Positions 38,106 through 47,137 of a stretch of 64,000 bases of DNA are shown here, in pieces. The notes beneath the pieces were generated by a model. That model worked only from the letters and a program-made list of their open reading frames with translations, made no database searches and was not told the DNA's origin. Made by a program: the position numbers and the translations under genes. Within the stretch, counting starts at the first letter, position 1; every line of letters starts with the position of its first letter. The stretch comes from Flavobacterium sp. SCGC AAA160-P02 (GTDB lineage Bacteria > Bacteroidota > Bacteroidia > Flavobacteriales > Flavobacteriaceae), in assembly GCA_000383355.1 (NCBI GenBank), contig KB911091.1, forward strand, positions 111,024-175,023, in the 5' to 3' direction.

Positions 38106-39341
38106 TTGAATTACGAATTATTTGTAGCGAAACGTATTATCTCTGGTAAAGAGCATAAAAGTAGTATATCGTCTCCAATAATAAAAATTGCAATTGCAGC
38201 AATTTCATTAGGAGTCATTATTATGTTAATTGCTATTGCTACTGGAGAGGGTTTGCGCGAAAAAATTAGGAGTAAAATGTCTGGTTTTAAAGGACATATA
38301 CAAATCACAAAATACGACGCTAACAATTCTGATGTTTCTGTGATGCCTATTAGCAAAAACCAGAAATTTTACCCTACATTTTCTAACATCAAAGGAATTA
38401 AAAACGTTCAAGTTTATGCCAATCAGGTTGGTTTGATTAGAACAAAAACCGATTTTGAGGGCATTGTTTTTAAAGGGGTTTCTACAGATTATGACTGGAC
38501 ATTTTTTAAAGAGTATTTAATTGCAGGAAGAATTCCAGATTTTAATCAAAAACGAACTAGAGATGTTTTGTTATCTAAAACAATTGTCAATAGACTGCAA
38601 TTGCAATTAAATGACACCATAAATGTAACCTTCTTTAAAAGCAAGGCTTCTAAATTACCATCAAATAGAAAATTAGTGATTACTGGCATTTACAATACTG
38701 GTTTTTTAGAGTTTGATAAAAATATAATGATTGGTGATATTAGGCAGGTTCAACGATTGAATCGTTGGAGTGAAAATGAGGTTGGTGGTTTTGAAGTTAT
38801 TTTAGAAAATTTTGATGAACTGCAACAGAAAGGCACTGAAATTTATAAAGAAATTGACGCAACTTTAGATGCTACGACAATTGCTTCTAATTACCCTGGA
38901 TTATTTGAATGGATAGAGCTTTTTGACAACAATACCTGGTTTATCATTATTATCATGATTTTAGTCGCTGGAATTAATATGATCACAGCCTTGTTAGTTC
39001 TTATTTTAGAACGTATTCCTATGGTAGGTATTTTGAAGGCCATGGGAAGTTCTAACTGGAGCATACGAAAGATCTTTTTATACAACGCTTCCTACTTAAT
39101 TTTTGTTGGGTTGTTTTGGGGAAATTTAATTGGCTTACTACTGCTTTTTTTACAGAAATATGGAGGATTTATTACCTTAGATCCTGCCACATATTATGTT
39201 TCTGAAGTTCCTATAAGTATTGATTTTTTAACCATAGTATTCGTAAACATAGGTACTTTGGTTTTGTGTTTTTTAATGCTCATTATCCCTTCTGTTATTA
39301 TCACAAAAATTCAACCTTCCAAATCTATTCGATTTGCTTAA
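38106..39341 (+). CDS. LolC/LolE-like ABC transporter permease (FtsX/MacB fold)
   Basis: Permease of 411 residues. The pattern is one N-terminal membrane segment (about 24-46), a large periplasmic domain (about 50-275) and three C-terminal segments (about 278-405). The opening NYELFVAKRIISGKEHKSSISSPIIKIAI is typical of LolE-type subunits, which extract lipoproteins for transport to the outer membrane. The start is TTG at 38106. No ATPase gene is adjacent; it probably partners with a LolD elsewhere. A role in lipoprotein release is an inference from family only. Confidence 0.85.
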   Translation: MNYELFVAKRIISGKEHKSSISSPIIKIAIAAISLGVIIMLIAIATGEGLREKIRSKMSGFKGHIQITKYDANNSDVSVMPISKNQKFYPTFSNIKGIKNVQVYANQVGLIRTKTDFEGIVFKGVSTDYDWTFFKEYLIAGRIPDFNQKRTRDVLLSKTIVNRLQLQLNDTINVTFFKSKASKLPSNRKLVITGIYNTGFLEFDKNIMIGDIRQVQRLNRWSENEVGGFEVILENFDELQQKGTEIYKEIDATLDATTIASNYPGLFEWIELFDNNTWFIIIIMILVAGINMITALLVLILERIPMVGILKAMGSSNWSIRKIFLYNASYLIFVGLFWGNLIGLLLLFLQKYGGFITLDPATYYVSEVPISIDFLTIVFVNIGTLVLCFLMLIIPSVIITKIQPSKSIRFA

Positions 39342-39421
39342 TGATGTTCTTGTGAAAACACCAGTCTCTTGAAGGTTATCTCTTAAATATTTTGTTCCTT
39401 TACAGCATAATTTAGAACAGA

Positions 39422-40399
39422 ATGCAATACGCTAATAATATTTTAGAAACCATAGGGAATACTCCTTTAATAAAGATAAATCAGTTAACAAAAGAGTTGC
39501 CGTGTTTGGTGTTATCCAAATATGAAACGTTTAATCCTGGAAATTCTGTAAAAGATAGAATGGCTTTGCAAATGATTGAAGATGCAGAGGCAGACGGCCG
39601 TTTAAAACCCGGTGGAACTATTATTGAGGGAACCTCTGGAAATACAGGAATGGGACTAGCATTGGCAGCCATAGTAAAAGGCTATAAATGTATTTTTGTG
39701 ATGGCAGACAAGCAGTCTAAAGAAAAAGTAGATATTTTAAGAGCTGTAGGAGCAGAGGTGGTAGTTTGTCCAACAGATGTAGAGCCAGACGATCCTTCAT
39801 CTTATTATTCGGTATCTAAAAGATTAGGAAAAGAGACGCCTAATTCTTGGTATGTAAACCAGTATGACAATCCAAGTAATTGTAAAGCACATTTTAAAAG
39901 TACAGGTCCAGAAATATGGGAACAAACAGCAGGTAAAATAACCCATTTTGTTGTTGGAGTAGGAACAGGAGGTACCATTTCAGGAGTTGGAAGCTATTTA
40001 AAAATGATGAATCCTGCTATTAAAATATGGGGAATAGATACCTACGGATCTGTATTTAAAAAATACCATGAAACAGGAATTTTTGATGAAAAAGAGATTT
40101 ATCCATACATTACCGAAGGAATTGGAGAAGATATTTTACCACTTAATGTAAACTTTTCTTTAATAGACGGTTTTACCAAAGTAACCGATAAAGATGCGGC
40201 CATATACACTCAAAGGCTCGCCAAAGAAGAGGGAATGTTTTTAGGGAATTCTGCAGGTGCTGCTATTAAAGGGCTCTTGCAATTAAAAGAACATTTCACA
40301 AAAGATGATGTAGTGGTGGTGTTATTTCATGATCATGGAAGCAGGTATGTTGGTAAAATGTTTAATGATGATTGGATGCGAGAACAAGGGTTTATCTAA
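39422..40399 (+). CDS. PLP-dependent cysteine synthase / cystathionine beta-synthase family enzyme
   Basis: Fold-type II PLP enzyme of 325 residues. The Schiff-base lysine is K44 in NSVKDRM, and the PLP phosphate loops are GTSGNTG and GVGTGGTIS. The region PTDVEPDDPSSYYSVSKRL and the end KMFNDDWMREQGF resemble cystathionine beta-synthase more than CysK or CysM, but the regulatory CBS domain is absent. Serine or O-acetylserine plus a thiol are the likely substrates. No methionine-cycle genes lie beside it. Confidence 0.85.
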   Translation: MQYANNILETIGNTPLIKINQLTKELPCLVLSKYETFNPGNSVKDRMALQMIEDAEADGRLKPGGTIIEGTSGNTGMGLALAAIVKGYKCIFVMADKQSKEKVDILRAVGAEVVVCPTDVEPDDPSSYYSVSKRLGKETPNSWYVNQYDNPSNCKAHFKSTGPEIWEQTAGKITHFVVGVGTGGTISGVGSYLKMMNPAIKIWGIDTYGSVFKKYHETGIFDEKEIYPYITEGIGEDILPLNVNFSLIDGFTKVTDKDAAIYTQRLAKEEGMFLGNSAGAAIKGLLQLKEHFTKDDVVVVLFHDHGSRYVGKMFNDDWMREQGFI

Positions 40400-40491
40400 C
40401 TTACATTAACAGTCGAAGATCAAAAAAATAAAGAAATAACAAAGAATCAAGTAAGATTACTATCTTTATAATCATAATCAAATCACAAAAT

Positions 40492-41802
40492 ATGAAAATT
40501 TTTAAAGTCATCGTTTTTGCATTGTTGATTGCATCTTGCAATAACAAACAAGAACCAACAAACAATCTTATGAATTATTCAGATGAAATTTTGGAAAAAG
40601 CTCAGGCAATTCACGATCGAGTATTGGTCTTAGATACTCATGTAGATATTAGCGTAACTAATTTTACTGCCGATAAAAATTATACAGAAGACCTAGGAAA
40701 TCAAGTAAACCTGCCTACAATGGAAGCTGGTGGTTTAGATGTTGCTTGGTTTATTGTGTATACAGGACAAGGAGCATTAACACCAGAAGGATACGACAAA
40801 GCCTATGAAAATGCCGTTAGTAAATTTGATGCAATTCATAGGTTAACCAAAGAAATTGCACCAGAAAGAATAGGTTTAGCAGTGAGTTCTGCAGAGGCAA
40901 AAGAATTACACGCTTCTGGAAAGAAGATTGCCATGATTGGAGTAGAAAACGCCTATCCTTTAGGAACAGATATCTCTAGAGTAAAAGAATTTTATGATAG
41001 AGGTGCTAGATACATGTCTTTATCTCACAATGGCCACAGTCAGTTTTGCGATTCTAATACGGGAGAGAAAGATAGTTTGTGGGTAGATAAAGGAGTAAGT
41101 GATCTAGGTAAGCTAGTGATTAAAGAAATGAACAAATGGGGTATTATGATAGATGTTTCTCATCCGTCTAAACAATCTATAAAAGACATGATTAACTTGT
41201 CTAAGGCTCCTATCATAGCTTCACATTCATCTGCAAGAGCTCTGTGTAACCATAGTAGAAATTTAGATGACGAGCAGTTAGAATGGATGAAATCTAACGG
41301 AGGTGTTGTGCAAACAGTTGCATTTAGTTCGTATGTGAGTACAGAAAAGCATTCAGCACATGCAGCTGCACTTAGTGAAAAAGTTACAGCCTTAGCTAAA
41401 GAAAGAGGTCTTGAAATGAAATCTTGGGATGAAATTAGAAAACTAGAAGCCACAGAAAGAGATCGTTATATGAAAACATACAGAGCTATGTCTGAAGAAG
41501 CAGCTTCTATGATGTCTGATGAAGATCCTAAACCAGTAGATGTTGCAGATTATGTAGATCATATAGATTATTTAGTAAAAAAAATGGGCTTAGACCATGT
41601 AGGAATAAGTTCAGATTTTGATGGAGGAGGAGGAATCTACGGATGGAACGATGCTTCTGAAACTTTAAATGTTACTGCAGAATTAGTAAAAAGAGGCTAT
41701 ACAGAAGCTCAAATTGCTCAATTATGGAGTGGTAATTTACTTAGAGTGTTAGACGATGTTGCAGCTATAGCAAAAGAATTACAAGCAGCAGACAAGGTGT
41801 AA
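40492..41802 (+). CDS. membrane dipeptidase-like M19 lipoprotein
   Basis: Zinc dipeptidase (renal dipeptidase, M19 family) of 436 residues. It has a lipoprotein signal with lipobox ASC ending at Cys16. The motif LDTHVDI holds the first zinc ligands, GVENAYPLG the bridging Glu, and VSHPSKQ and HSSARAL the following histidines. GISSDFDGGGG near the C terminus completes the site. It hydrolyses dipeptides, probably in the periplasm. It ends in a strong terminator. Confidence 0.92.
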   Translation: MKIFKVIVFALLIASCNNKQEPTNNLMNYSDEILEKAQAIHDRVLVLDTHVDISVTNFTADKNYTEDLGNQVNLPTMEAGGLDVAWFIVYTGQGALTPEGYDKAYENAVSKFDAIHRLTKEIAPERIGLAVSSAEAKELHASGKKIAMIGVENAYPLGTDISRVKEFYDRGARYMSLSHNGHSQFCDSNTGEKDSLWVDKGVSDLGKLVIKEMNKWGIMIDVSHPSKQSIKDMINLSKAPIIASHSSARALCNHSRNLDDEQLEWMKSNGGVVQTVAFSSYVSTEKHSAHAAALSEKVTALAKERGLEMKSWDEIRKLEATERDRYMKTYRAMSEEAASMMSDEDPKPVDVADYVDHIDYLVKKMGLDHVGISSDFDGGGGIYGWNDASETLNVTAELVKRGYTEAQIAQLWSGNLLRVLDDVAAIAKELQAADKV

Positions 41803-41831
41803 AAAAATAATAGAATACAGTTTAAAATTCA

Positions 41832-41861
41832 AAAACCATCTCCAAAGGAGATGGTTTTTTT
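41832..41861 (+). terminator. terminator of the M19 dipeptidase gene
   Basis: AACCATCTCC and GGAGATGGTT form a 10-bp stem with loop AAA, followed by a T run. The remaining sequence to 42072 is AT-rich with no further feature. Confidence 0.92.
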
Positions 41862-42072
41862 AAACTAAAACTAATCAAATTATTTTTTAAAAAATCAAAT
41901 AATAATGCTTGGTTAATTACTTTTCAAGTATTGTGCCAAAAAATAGTAAATGGTATTATTACACTTAAAAAAATATCATTTTCACATTTTTTTAACGTAA
42001 TTCTAGAAATTTTAAAAAATTTCAATTTATTGTTCTCAGAAAAAAAGAAATTTCTGAAAGTGTTTTACTCAC

Positions 42073-42942
42073 TTATTTAGCGTGCTTATGCGCTTTATAA
42101 GAAGAACGAACCAAGGCACCACTTTCTACATACATAAAGCCCATTTCTAGGCCTAAGGTTTCGTATTTTTTAAACTGATCTGGCGTAATAAACTCTTTTA
42201 CAGGTAAGTGTTTTTTTGTTGGTTGTAAATATTGTCCAATTGTTAAAACATCCAAGCCTACTCCTTGAAGATCTTTCATAGTTTGAATCACTTCTTCTTC
42301 TGTTTCACCAAGACCTAACATTAAGCCAGTTTTAGTTCTCATTCCTTTTTCTTTAAGGTATTGTAAAACCCCTAAACTTCTGTCATATTTTGCTTGAATA
42401 CGAACTTCTCGGGTAAGTCTACGAACTGTTTCCATATTGTGAGAAACTACCTCAGGGTGTACTGCTATAATTCTATCTATTTGTGAAGTTTTTCCTTGAA
42501 AATCAGGAATCAATGTTTCTAGAGTTGTATTAGGGTTTGCTCTTCTAATGGCATCTACAGTTTCTGCCCAGATAATAGACCCTCCATCTTTTAAATCATC
42601 TCTATCTACGGAAGTAACTACGGCATGTTTAATGCCCATAATTTTTATTGATCTTGCTACTTTTTCTGGCTCATCCCATTCTACTGTTTCGGGTCTTCCG
42701 GTTTTTACACCACAAAAACCACAGGATCTGGTACAGATGTTTCCTAAAATCATAAAGGTAGCAGTTCCTTCACCCCAGCACTCTCCCATGTTAGGGCAGC
42801 TACCGCTAGTGCAAATAGTATTTAATTTATACTTATCTACCAAGCCTCTTAGTTCTGTGTATTTTTTACCCACAGGTAATTTTACACGCAACCAGTCTGG
42901 TTTTTTTACTCGCTTAGGAAGTACAGCAGTATCGTTTGCCAT
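42073..42942 (-). CDS. lipA: lipoyl synthase
   Basis: Radical SAM enzyme that inserts two sulfurs into octanoyl groups to make lipoyl cofactors. I start it at the ATG at 42942 ([11 protein letters not shown]), 290 residues. A longer frame from 43005 would overlap the Nramp-like gene and begin upstream of the promoter box. The auxiliary cluster is C44, C49 and C55 ([12 protein letters not shown]), and the radical SAM cluster is C70, C74 and C77 (CTRSCGFC). It serves the complexes that lpdA works with, but is not next to lipB. Confidence 0.97.
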   Translation of the reverse strand: MANDTAVLPKRVKKPDWLRVKLPVGKKYTELRGLVDKYKLNTICTSGSCPNMGECWGEGTATFMILGNICTRSCGFCGVKTGRPETVEWDEPEKVARSIKIMGIKHAVVTSVDRDDLKDGGSIIWAETVDAIRRANPNTTLETLIPDFQGKTSQIDRIIAVHPEVVSHNMETVRRLTREVRIQAKYDRSLGVLQYLKEKGMRTKTGLMLGLGETEEEVIQTMKDLQGVGLDVLTIGQYLQPTKKHLPVKEFITPDQFKKYETLGLEMGFMYVESGALVRSSYKAHKHAK

Positions 42943-42963
42943 TTTTTGTGATAATTTATAATG

Positions 42964-42971
42964 CAAAGTTA
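42964..42971 (-). promoter_or_regulatory. -7 box of lipA
   Basis: On the minus strand TAACTTTG matches TAnnTTTG and gives a start site near 42957, 15 bases before the chosen ATG. Confidence 0.65.
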
Positions 42972-42983
42972 CGAAGAAAACTA

Positions 42984-44201
42984 TTATAAATTCAATAAGA
43001 ACCAAGCACTAAATCCTACTAAAAAAATAATTCCACAGATACTTAAGATTTTCAAATATATAGAAGGCCTATGTTCTTTAGGTGTGTGTTTTCCAGTAAT
43101 TAAAATGTAGTTTAAAATAGCATAGAATGGTGCTGTTAAAAAAGAAAGTATGGTTCCTATTTTAACCATCAAGCCCATATTATCACTAAAGTATTTTAGA
43201 ATTATAAAGGTTCCTAAACTCAGTACTACTATCCAAAACCAGTAGTTCAATTTTATTTTTGTAGGAAACAACAATTCATTGGCTTTAGACATAGCTCTTG
43301 GTGATGCATCTAAAGCAGTAATAGTGGTGCTAAACATGGTGGTTAAAGCTGCAATTGCAATAAATACATAAGCAAAATTTCCTAAATTCTTGGTATATAG
43401 CTCTATCAATTGTCCAGCAAAAATACCTCCTTTATTAGAAAAACTTTGTTCAGAATTGTGCATAACCAAAGCTCCTAATATTAAAAAACAGGCTGCTAAG
43501 AATATGGTGCCAATATAGCCAACGTTAAAATCGAATATAGCTTGTTTAGGCGTTATTTTTTGATGTGATATTTTCTCTTTTTCTACAGACCAAATAGATT
43601 GCCAAATAGAAATATCTAAAGATGTTGGCATCCAACCTAAAAAGGCAATTAAAAAGGTAATTTCAATAGTTCCTTTTGGAATCACTTGCTCAAAACTAAA
43701 AGCTTGATTGTTTTTTAATAGCGCAGCAGTTACGGCAAATAATGTGCATATGGTTAGTAATAAAATTACATATTTCATTAAACCATCTAGCAATTTGTAT
43801 TTTCCTACTAGCAAGATAATCATACTGCTAATTGTAATAAGTACAGACCAAGTAAATAAATCAAAAGTTCCAAAAATATTGATAGCCAAACCAGCTGTGA
43901 CTATTGTCACTGCAGCTTGAATGATAAACATGGTTAAAAAGCTAATAGCATAACTAATAGCTAAAACTACTTTTCCTAATTTTTTATATCCATCTAATAA
44001 TGTTTCTCCTGTAGCAGCTGCATATCTGGGGCCAAATTGAAAAAAAGGATATTTAAAAATAGTAGCTAAAAGTAATACCCATAGTAATCCAAAGCCAAAA
44101 TCTGCACCAGCTCTCGTAGATTGTACCAAATGAGAAACACCAACCGCTGCACCTGCAAAAAGTAATCCAGGACCTAAAGATTTAAAGATGTTTTTTTTCA
44201 T
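42984..44201 (-). CDS. Nramp-related membrane transporter lacking the canonical metal-binding motif
   Basis: Transporter of 405 residues with about eleven membrane segments. It aligns with the Nramp divalent-metal family by its start [13 protein letters not shown] and its helix pattern. In canonical Nramp, TM1 carries DPGN and TM6 carries MPH, which bind manganese or iron. Here the TM1 region reads [14 protein letters not shown] and the TM6 region [10 protein letters not shown], so the usual metal ligands are replaced. The substrate may therefore differ. Its start overlaps the stop of the sigma factor gene by four bases (ATGA). Confidence 0.75.
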   Translation of the reverse strand: MKKNIFKSLGPGLLFAGAAVGVSHLVQSTRAGADFGFGLLWVLLLATIFKYPFFQFGPRYAAATGETLLDGYKKLGKVVLAISYAISFLTMFIIQAAVTIVTAGLAINIFGTFDLFTWSVLITISSMIILLVGKYKLLDGLMKYVILLLTICTLFAVTAALLKNNQAFSFEQVIPKGTIEITFLIAFLGWMPTSLDISIWQSIWSVEKEKISHQKITPKQAIFDFNVGYIGTIFLAACFLILGALVMHNSEQSFSNKGGIFAGQLIELYTKNLGNFAYVFIAIAALTTMFSTTITALDASPRAMSKANELLFPTKIKLNYWFWIVVLSLGTFIILKYFSDNMGLMVKIGTILSFLTAPFYAILNYILITGKHTPKEHRPSIYLKILSICGIIFLVGFSAWFLLNL

Positions 44202-44764
44202 TCAGATTTCTTTATAATCTCTGCCAATAGCTTTTTAGCACGTAATAATTTTACTTTTACATTGTTCATCGGTTCATTAATTTCTTGAGAAATTTCTTTA
44301 TAACTCAATTCTTTAAAAAAACGCAAATGAATCACCTCTTGGTATTTTGGTTTCAGTTGTTTAATATCTAGCAACAGTTTGGCTAAGTTTTGTTCGGTAA
44401 TAATTTTGTCTTCAGGTGTAGGATTGTCGTCAACAATCTTGTACGCTTCAGCTTCTTGTTCTTCACTAGTAGCTGTATTGATAGATTTTTTATTTCTTCT
44501 AATAAGATCTATGTGTATGTTTTTTGAAATGGTAATTAACCAGGTCTTAAACAGGTATTTTTCATCAAAAGTGTTAATCTTGTCAAAGGCTTTCGAAAAG
44601 GTTTGAATGGTAATATCTTCAGCGTCATTTTCATTGTGAGTTCTCTTTAGCTGATAGTTGTAGACATTAGACCAAAAGTGATGCAATAGAAAGTTAAAAG
44701 AACCTTGGTTTCCCTCTTTTGCTTTCTGAATGTAAGTAGCCAATATTTCTTTTGTTATTTCCAA
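44198..44764 (-). CDS. ECF-type RNA polymerase sigma factor
   Basis: Sigma-70 family factor of 188 residues with only regions 2 and 4, as in ECF sigma factors. Region 2 is visible in ENDAEDITIQTFSKAFDKINTF and TWLITISKNIHIDLIRR, and region 4 in LKPKYQEVIHLRFFKELSYKEIS followed by a helix-turn-helix. It lies between a glycosyltransferase (overlap of 10 bases) and the Nramp-like transporter (overlap of 4 bases). No anti-sigma gene is next to it. A second ECF factor lies on the opposite strand 1.4 kb away. Confidence 0.9.
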   Translation of the reverse strand: MEITKEILATYIQKAKEGNQGSFNFLLHHFWSNVYNYQLKRTHNENDAEDITIQTFSKAFDKINTFDEKYLFKTWLITISKNIHIDLIRRNKKSINTATSEEQEAEAYKIVDDNPTPEDKIITEQNLAKLLLDIKQLKPKYQEVIHLRFFKELSYKEISQEINEPMNNVKVKLLRAKKLLAEIIKKSE

Positions 44765-45861
44765 TGCGTAGGTTTTGAAATAGAGTTGGTTATAAATATA
44801 ACAAATTGAAATAGAACTAAAAATAGTTCTAAAAATGGCAAAAAATAAAGAAGGCTAGTTTCTTTTAATTTTTTAGCAGAAAAACCAACAATTAAATAGG
44901 TGAAAACCACATAACTTACTGCAGTACTAATTGTTATAACATCTGGCTTACATACCAATACAAAGGGAGCTAATAGAAAAAAAAGAAGTTTAGAACTATA
45001 AAATAAGCCCAAGAAAAATTGATGTTTATATGTATAATGAGAAGCCGTAGTTACATGTCTTCTTTTTTGACGAAACCATTTTTTTAGACTAGTTGGAGCT
45101 TCAGAAAACGTAAAGCTATTAGGAGCTAAAGCAATTATTGTATTTGATGAAGTTGCTGCGTCTCTAATAAATAAATCATCATCTCCAGACCTAATTTGCA
45201 TGTGATTTATAAAACCATTAACTCTAAAAAACTCACTTTTTGTATAGGCTAAATTTCTTCCAACAGCCATATATGGTCTATTTAATTTGGCATATGAAAA
45301 ATACTGAATAGCAGAAAGCAATGTTTCAAACCGTACTAATAGATTTACAAAAGAATGTTTTTTAGATAAATAGGCTCCATAGCCTATTACAATAGATTTA
45401 GATTCAGAAAAAAGAACACTCATCTCTTGAATCCAATTTTTTGAAGCAGGAATACAATCAGCATCTGTAAAAAGCAACTGCTCGTGACTGGCAGCCTTAA
45501 TTCCAAGCGTTAATGCATATTTTTTATTTCCCCAAAAAGCTTCGTTATTTTGCACATTTACAACTGTAATTCTAGAATCATTTTCTTTAAATTTTTTCAT
45601 TACCTCTAATGTTTCATCATTTGAAGCATCATTAATTAAGACCAATTCATAGCGGCTATAATCTTGCTCCAGAAGTAATGGGACGAGTTTATTTAAATTA
45701 ATAACTTCATTTTTTGCACAAACAATAACAGATATTGGAAGACACTCATTAAGAGGTTTTTTAGTAGTTTTATGAAGTAGAAATGGAATAAAAGAGATGT
45801 AATAACAAAGTTGAATAACTGTAACAGCTACAAAAATGTAGAATAAAACAGTAATGATCAT
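44755..45861 (-). CDS. family 2 glycosyltransferase, membrane-bound
   Basis: GT2-type glycosyltransferase of 368 residues. An N-terminal membrane segment (about 4-28) precedes the GT-A domain with VIVCAKNEVINL, ELVLINDASNDET and the metal-binding LFTDADCIPAS. RQKRRHVTTASHY stands in the QxxRW position. Two to three membrane segments follow (about 275-368). It probably adds a sugar to a lipid or exported polymer, with the catalytic domain in the cytoplasm. Its 3' end overlaps the sigma factor start by 10 bases, so the cluster is one transcript. Confidence 0.88.
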   Translation of the reverse strand: MIITVLFYIFVAVTVIQLCYYISFIPFLLHKTTKKPLNECLPISVIVCAKNEVINLNKLVPLLLEQDYSRYELVLINDASNDETLEVMKKFKENDSRITVVNVQNNEAFWGNKKYALTLGIKAASHEQLLFTDADCIPASKNWIQEMSVLFSESKSIVIGYGAYLSKKHSFVNLLVRFETLLSAIQYFSYAKLNRPYMAVGRNLAYTKSEFFRVNGFINHMQIRSGDDDLFIRDAATSSNTIIALAPNSFTFSEAPTSLKKWFRQKRRHVTTASHYTYKHQFFLGLFYSSKLLFFLLAPFVLVCKPDVITISTAVSYVVFTYLIVGFSAKKLKETSLLYFLPFLELFLVLFQFVIFITNSISKPTHWK

Positions 45862-45867
45862 TAGGAG

Positions 45868-46071
45868 TTAATTATGAGTTGGTTCTGCACAATCCTCAAA
45901 CTGATCTGCTGTCTTGCCACAAAAACCACAGGCTTCACCATTTTTATTTAATAGTGGGTTTTGACTAGCGCAAGTTCCAGCAAATTCACCATCTTTTTTT
46001 GCCCAAATTTTTATAGCGATTCCTGCTACACCTAATGCTAACAGTCCTATGGTTAATAAAATAAGTTTCAT
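45868..46071 (-). CDS. small Cys-rich membrane protein
   Basis: Protein of 67 residues. An N-terminal membrane segment or signal anchor (about 3-22) is followed by a short soluble tail with four cysteines: GTCASQN, EACGFCG and EDCAEP. The C-x2-C plus outlying cysteines suggests a metal site or Fe-S cluster; similar proteins are common in Bacteroidota and often left unnamed. It is the first gene of the operon with the glycosyltransferase, ECF sigma factor and Nramp-like transporter, 6 bases before the glycosyltransferase. Confidence 0.75.
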   Translation of the reverse strand: MKLILLTIGLLALGVAGIAIKIWAKKDGEFAGTCASQNPLLNKNGEACGFCGKTADQFEDCAEPTHN

Positions 46072-46093
46072 TTGATTCTTTTATTATAGGTTA

Positions 46094-46101
46094 CAAAGAT
46101 A
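46094..46101 (-). promoter_or_regulatory. -7 box of the 46071-42984 operon
   Basis: On the minus strand TATCTTTG matches TAnnTTTG, 22 bases before the ATG at 46071. It probably drives the Cys-rich protein, glycosyltransferase, sigma factor and Nramp-like genes. Confidence 0.6.
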
Positions 46102-46186
46102 CTCATTCTTCTAGAAAAACAGCCGAATTAGCTTGTGTTATTGCAAGTTTTTCATACTTTAACCGAATGCGAATCACATTATTTTT

Positions 46187-46768
46187 TTGATCAATCAAGA
46201 AGAATTTATAGAAAATTTAAGATCAGGCAACCAAGCAGCTTTTAGTCTACTTATAGATGATTATCAGCAAAAGGTTTTTCATACCTGTATTTCATTTGTG
46301 CCTAATAAAGAAGATGCTGAAGATATTGCTCAAGAAGTTTTTTTAGAAGTATATAAATCTATTGGAAAGTTTAAAGGAAATTCAAAACTTTCTACTTGGA
46401 TCTATAAAATTTGCACAAATAAATGCTTGGAATTTATTCGAAAAAAAAATGCAAAAAAAAGACTTGTTTTTATACAGCGTATTTTAGGAAATGAAATTCC
46501 ATTAGACAAGACTAATTTCTTTACAGAATTTAATCATCCAGGAATTTTACTGGAGCATAAAGAGCGATCTGAAACTATTTATTTGGCAATAAATACATTA
46601 CCAGAAAGTCAGAAGATTGTTTTTACTCTGGCAAAGCTAGACGGCAAGACGTATCAAGAAATTGTTGAAATTACTGGTAAAAGTATGTCTTCTGTAGAGT
46701 CTATTATGTTTAGAGCCAAGAAAAATTTACAAAAAAAATTAGCTAATTTTTATAAAAATAAAGAATAA
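46187..46768 (+). CDS. ECF-type RNA polymerase sigma factor
   Basis: ECF sigma factor of 193 residues with a TTG start (MINQEEFIENL); no in-frame ATG lies nearby. Region 2 is EDAEDIAQEVFLEVYKSIGKF with STWIYKICTNKCLEFIRKK, and region 4 is LPESQKIVFTLAKLDGKTYQEIVEIT. It heads an operon with a one-TM protein and a Spy/CpxP-like protein, the layout of envelope or metal-stress sigma systems such as cnrYXH. No standard TAnnTTTG box is evident upstream, so it may be autoregulated by its own promoter type. Confidence 0.88.
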   Translation: MINQEEFIENLRSGNQAAFSLLIDDYQQKVFHTCISFVPNKEDAEDIAQEVFLEVYKSIGKFKGNSKLSTWIYKICTNKCLEFIRKKNAKKRLVFIQRILGNEIPLDKTNFFTEFNHPGILLEHKERSETIYLAINTLPESQKIVFTLAKLDGKTYQEIVEITGKSMSSVESIMFRAKKNLQKKLANFYKNKE

Positions 46769-46808
46769 GCGCAAGTTTTTAACAAATACAGCATCTAATG
46801 TTATAGAT

Positions 46809-47135
46809 ATGAAAACAAGAAATAATTTTAATAACACACAAGAAAGTATCTTAGATACCCTAGATTTAATTAAAGAAACACCTGTAAATTCTTTTTTTAA
46901 GCAGCGAGTTTTGAAACAACTTCTACAAGAAAAAGACTTGAAAGAATCTTCTTTTGTTTGGGTGAATCCAAAATTTCAATTGGCAACATTTGTTGTTCTA
47001 CTATGCTTGAATATAGGAGCCATCTCTTTAACTATTTCTTCAACAGAAACTTCGGCTAAAGAGAAGTTCTCTGAGTTTGATTCTTTTGTAGAAGAATATA
47101 ACTTGGAAACAATAAATTATATTTCAATTCAATAG
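46809..47135 (+). CDS. single-pass membrane protein, possible anti-sigma factor
   Basis: Protein of 108 residues with a soluble N-terminal part (about 1-55) and one membrane segment (about 56-75), then a short periplasmic tail. No named domain is recognised and the zinc-binding ZAS motif is absent. Its place between an ECF sigma factor and a Spy/CpxP-like protein suggests that it holds the sigma factor at the membrane, like CnrY. That is inferred only from gene order and topology. Confidence 0.6.
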   Translation: MKTRNNFNNTQESILDTLDLIKETPVNSFFKQRVLKQLLQEKDLKESSFVWVNPKFQLATFVVLLCLNIGAISLTISSTETSAKEKFSEFDSFVEEYNLETINYISIQ

Positions 47136-47137
47136 AG

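Noticed and set aside
42943-43005. Longer lipA N terminus
   Set aside because: The extra 21 residues overlap the Nramp-like gene and cover the promoter box at 42964-42971; the ATG at 42942 fits the family.
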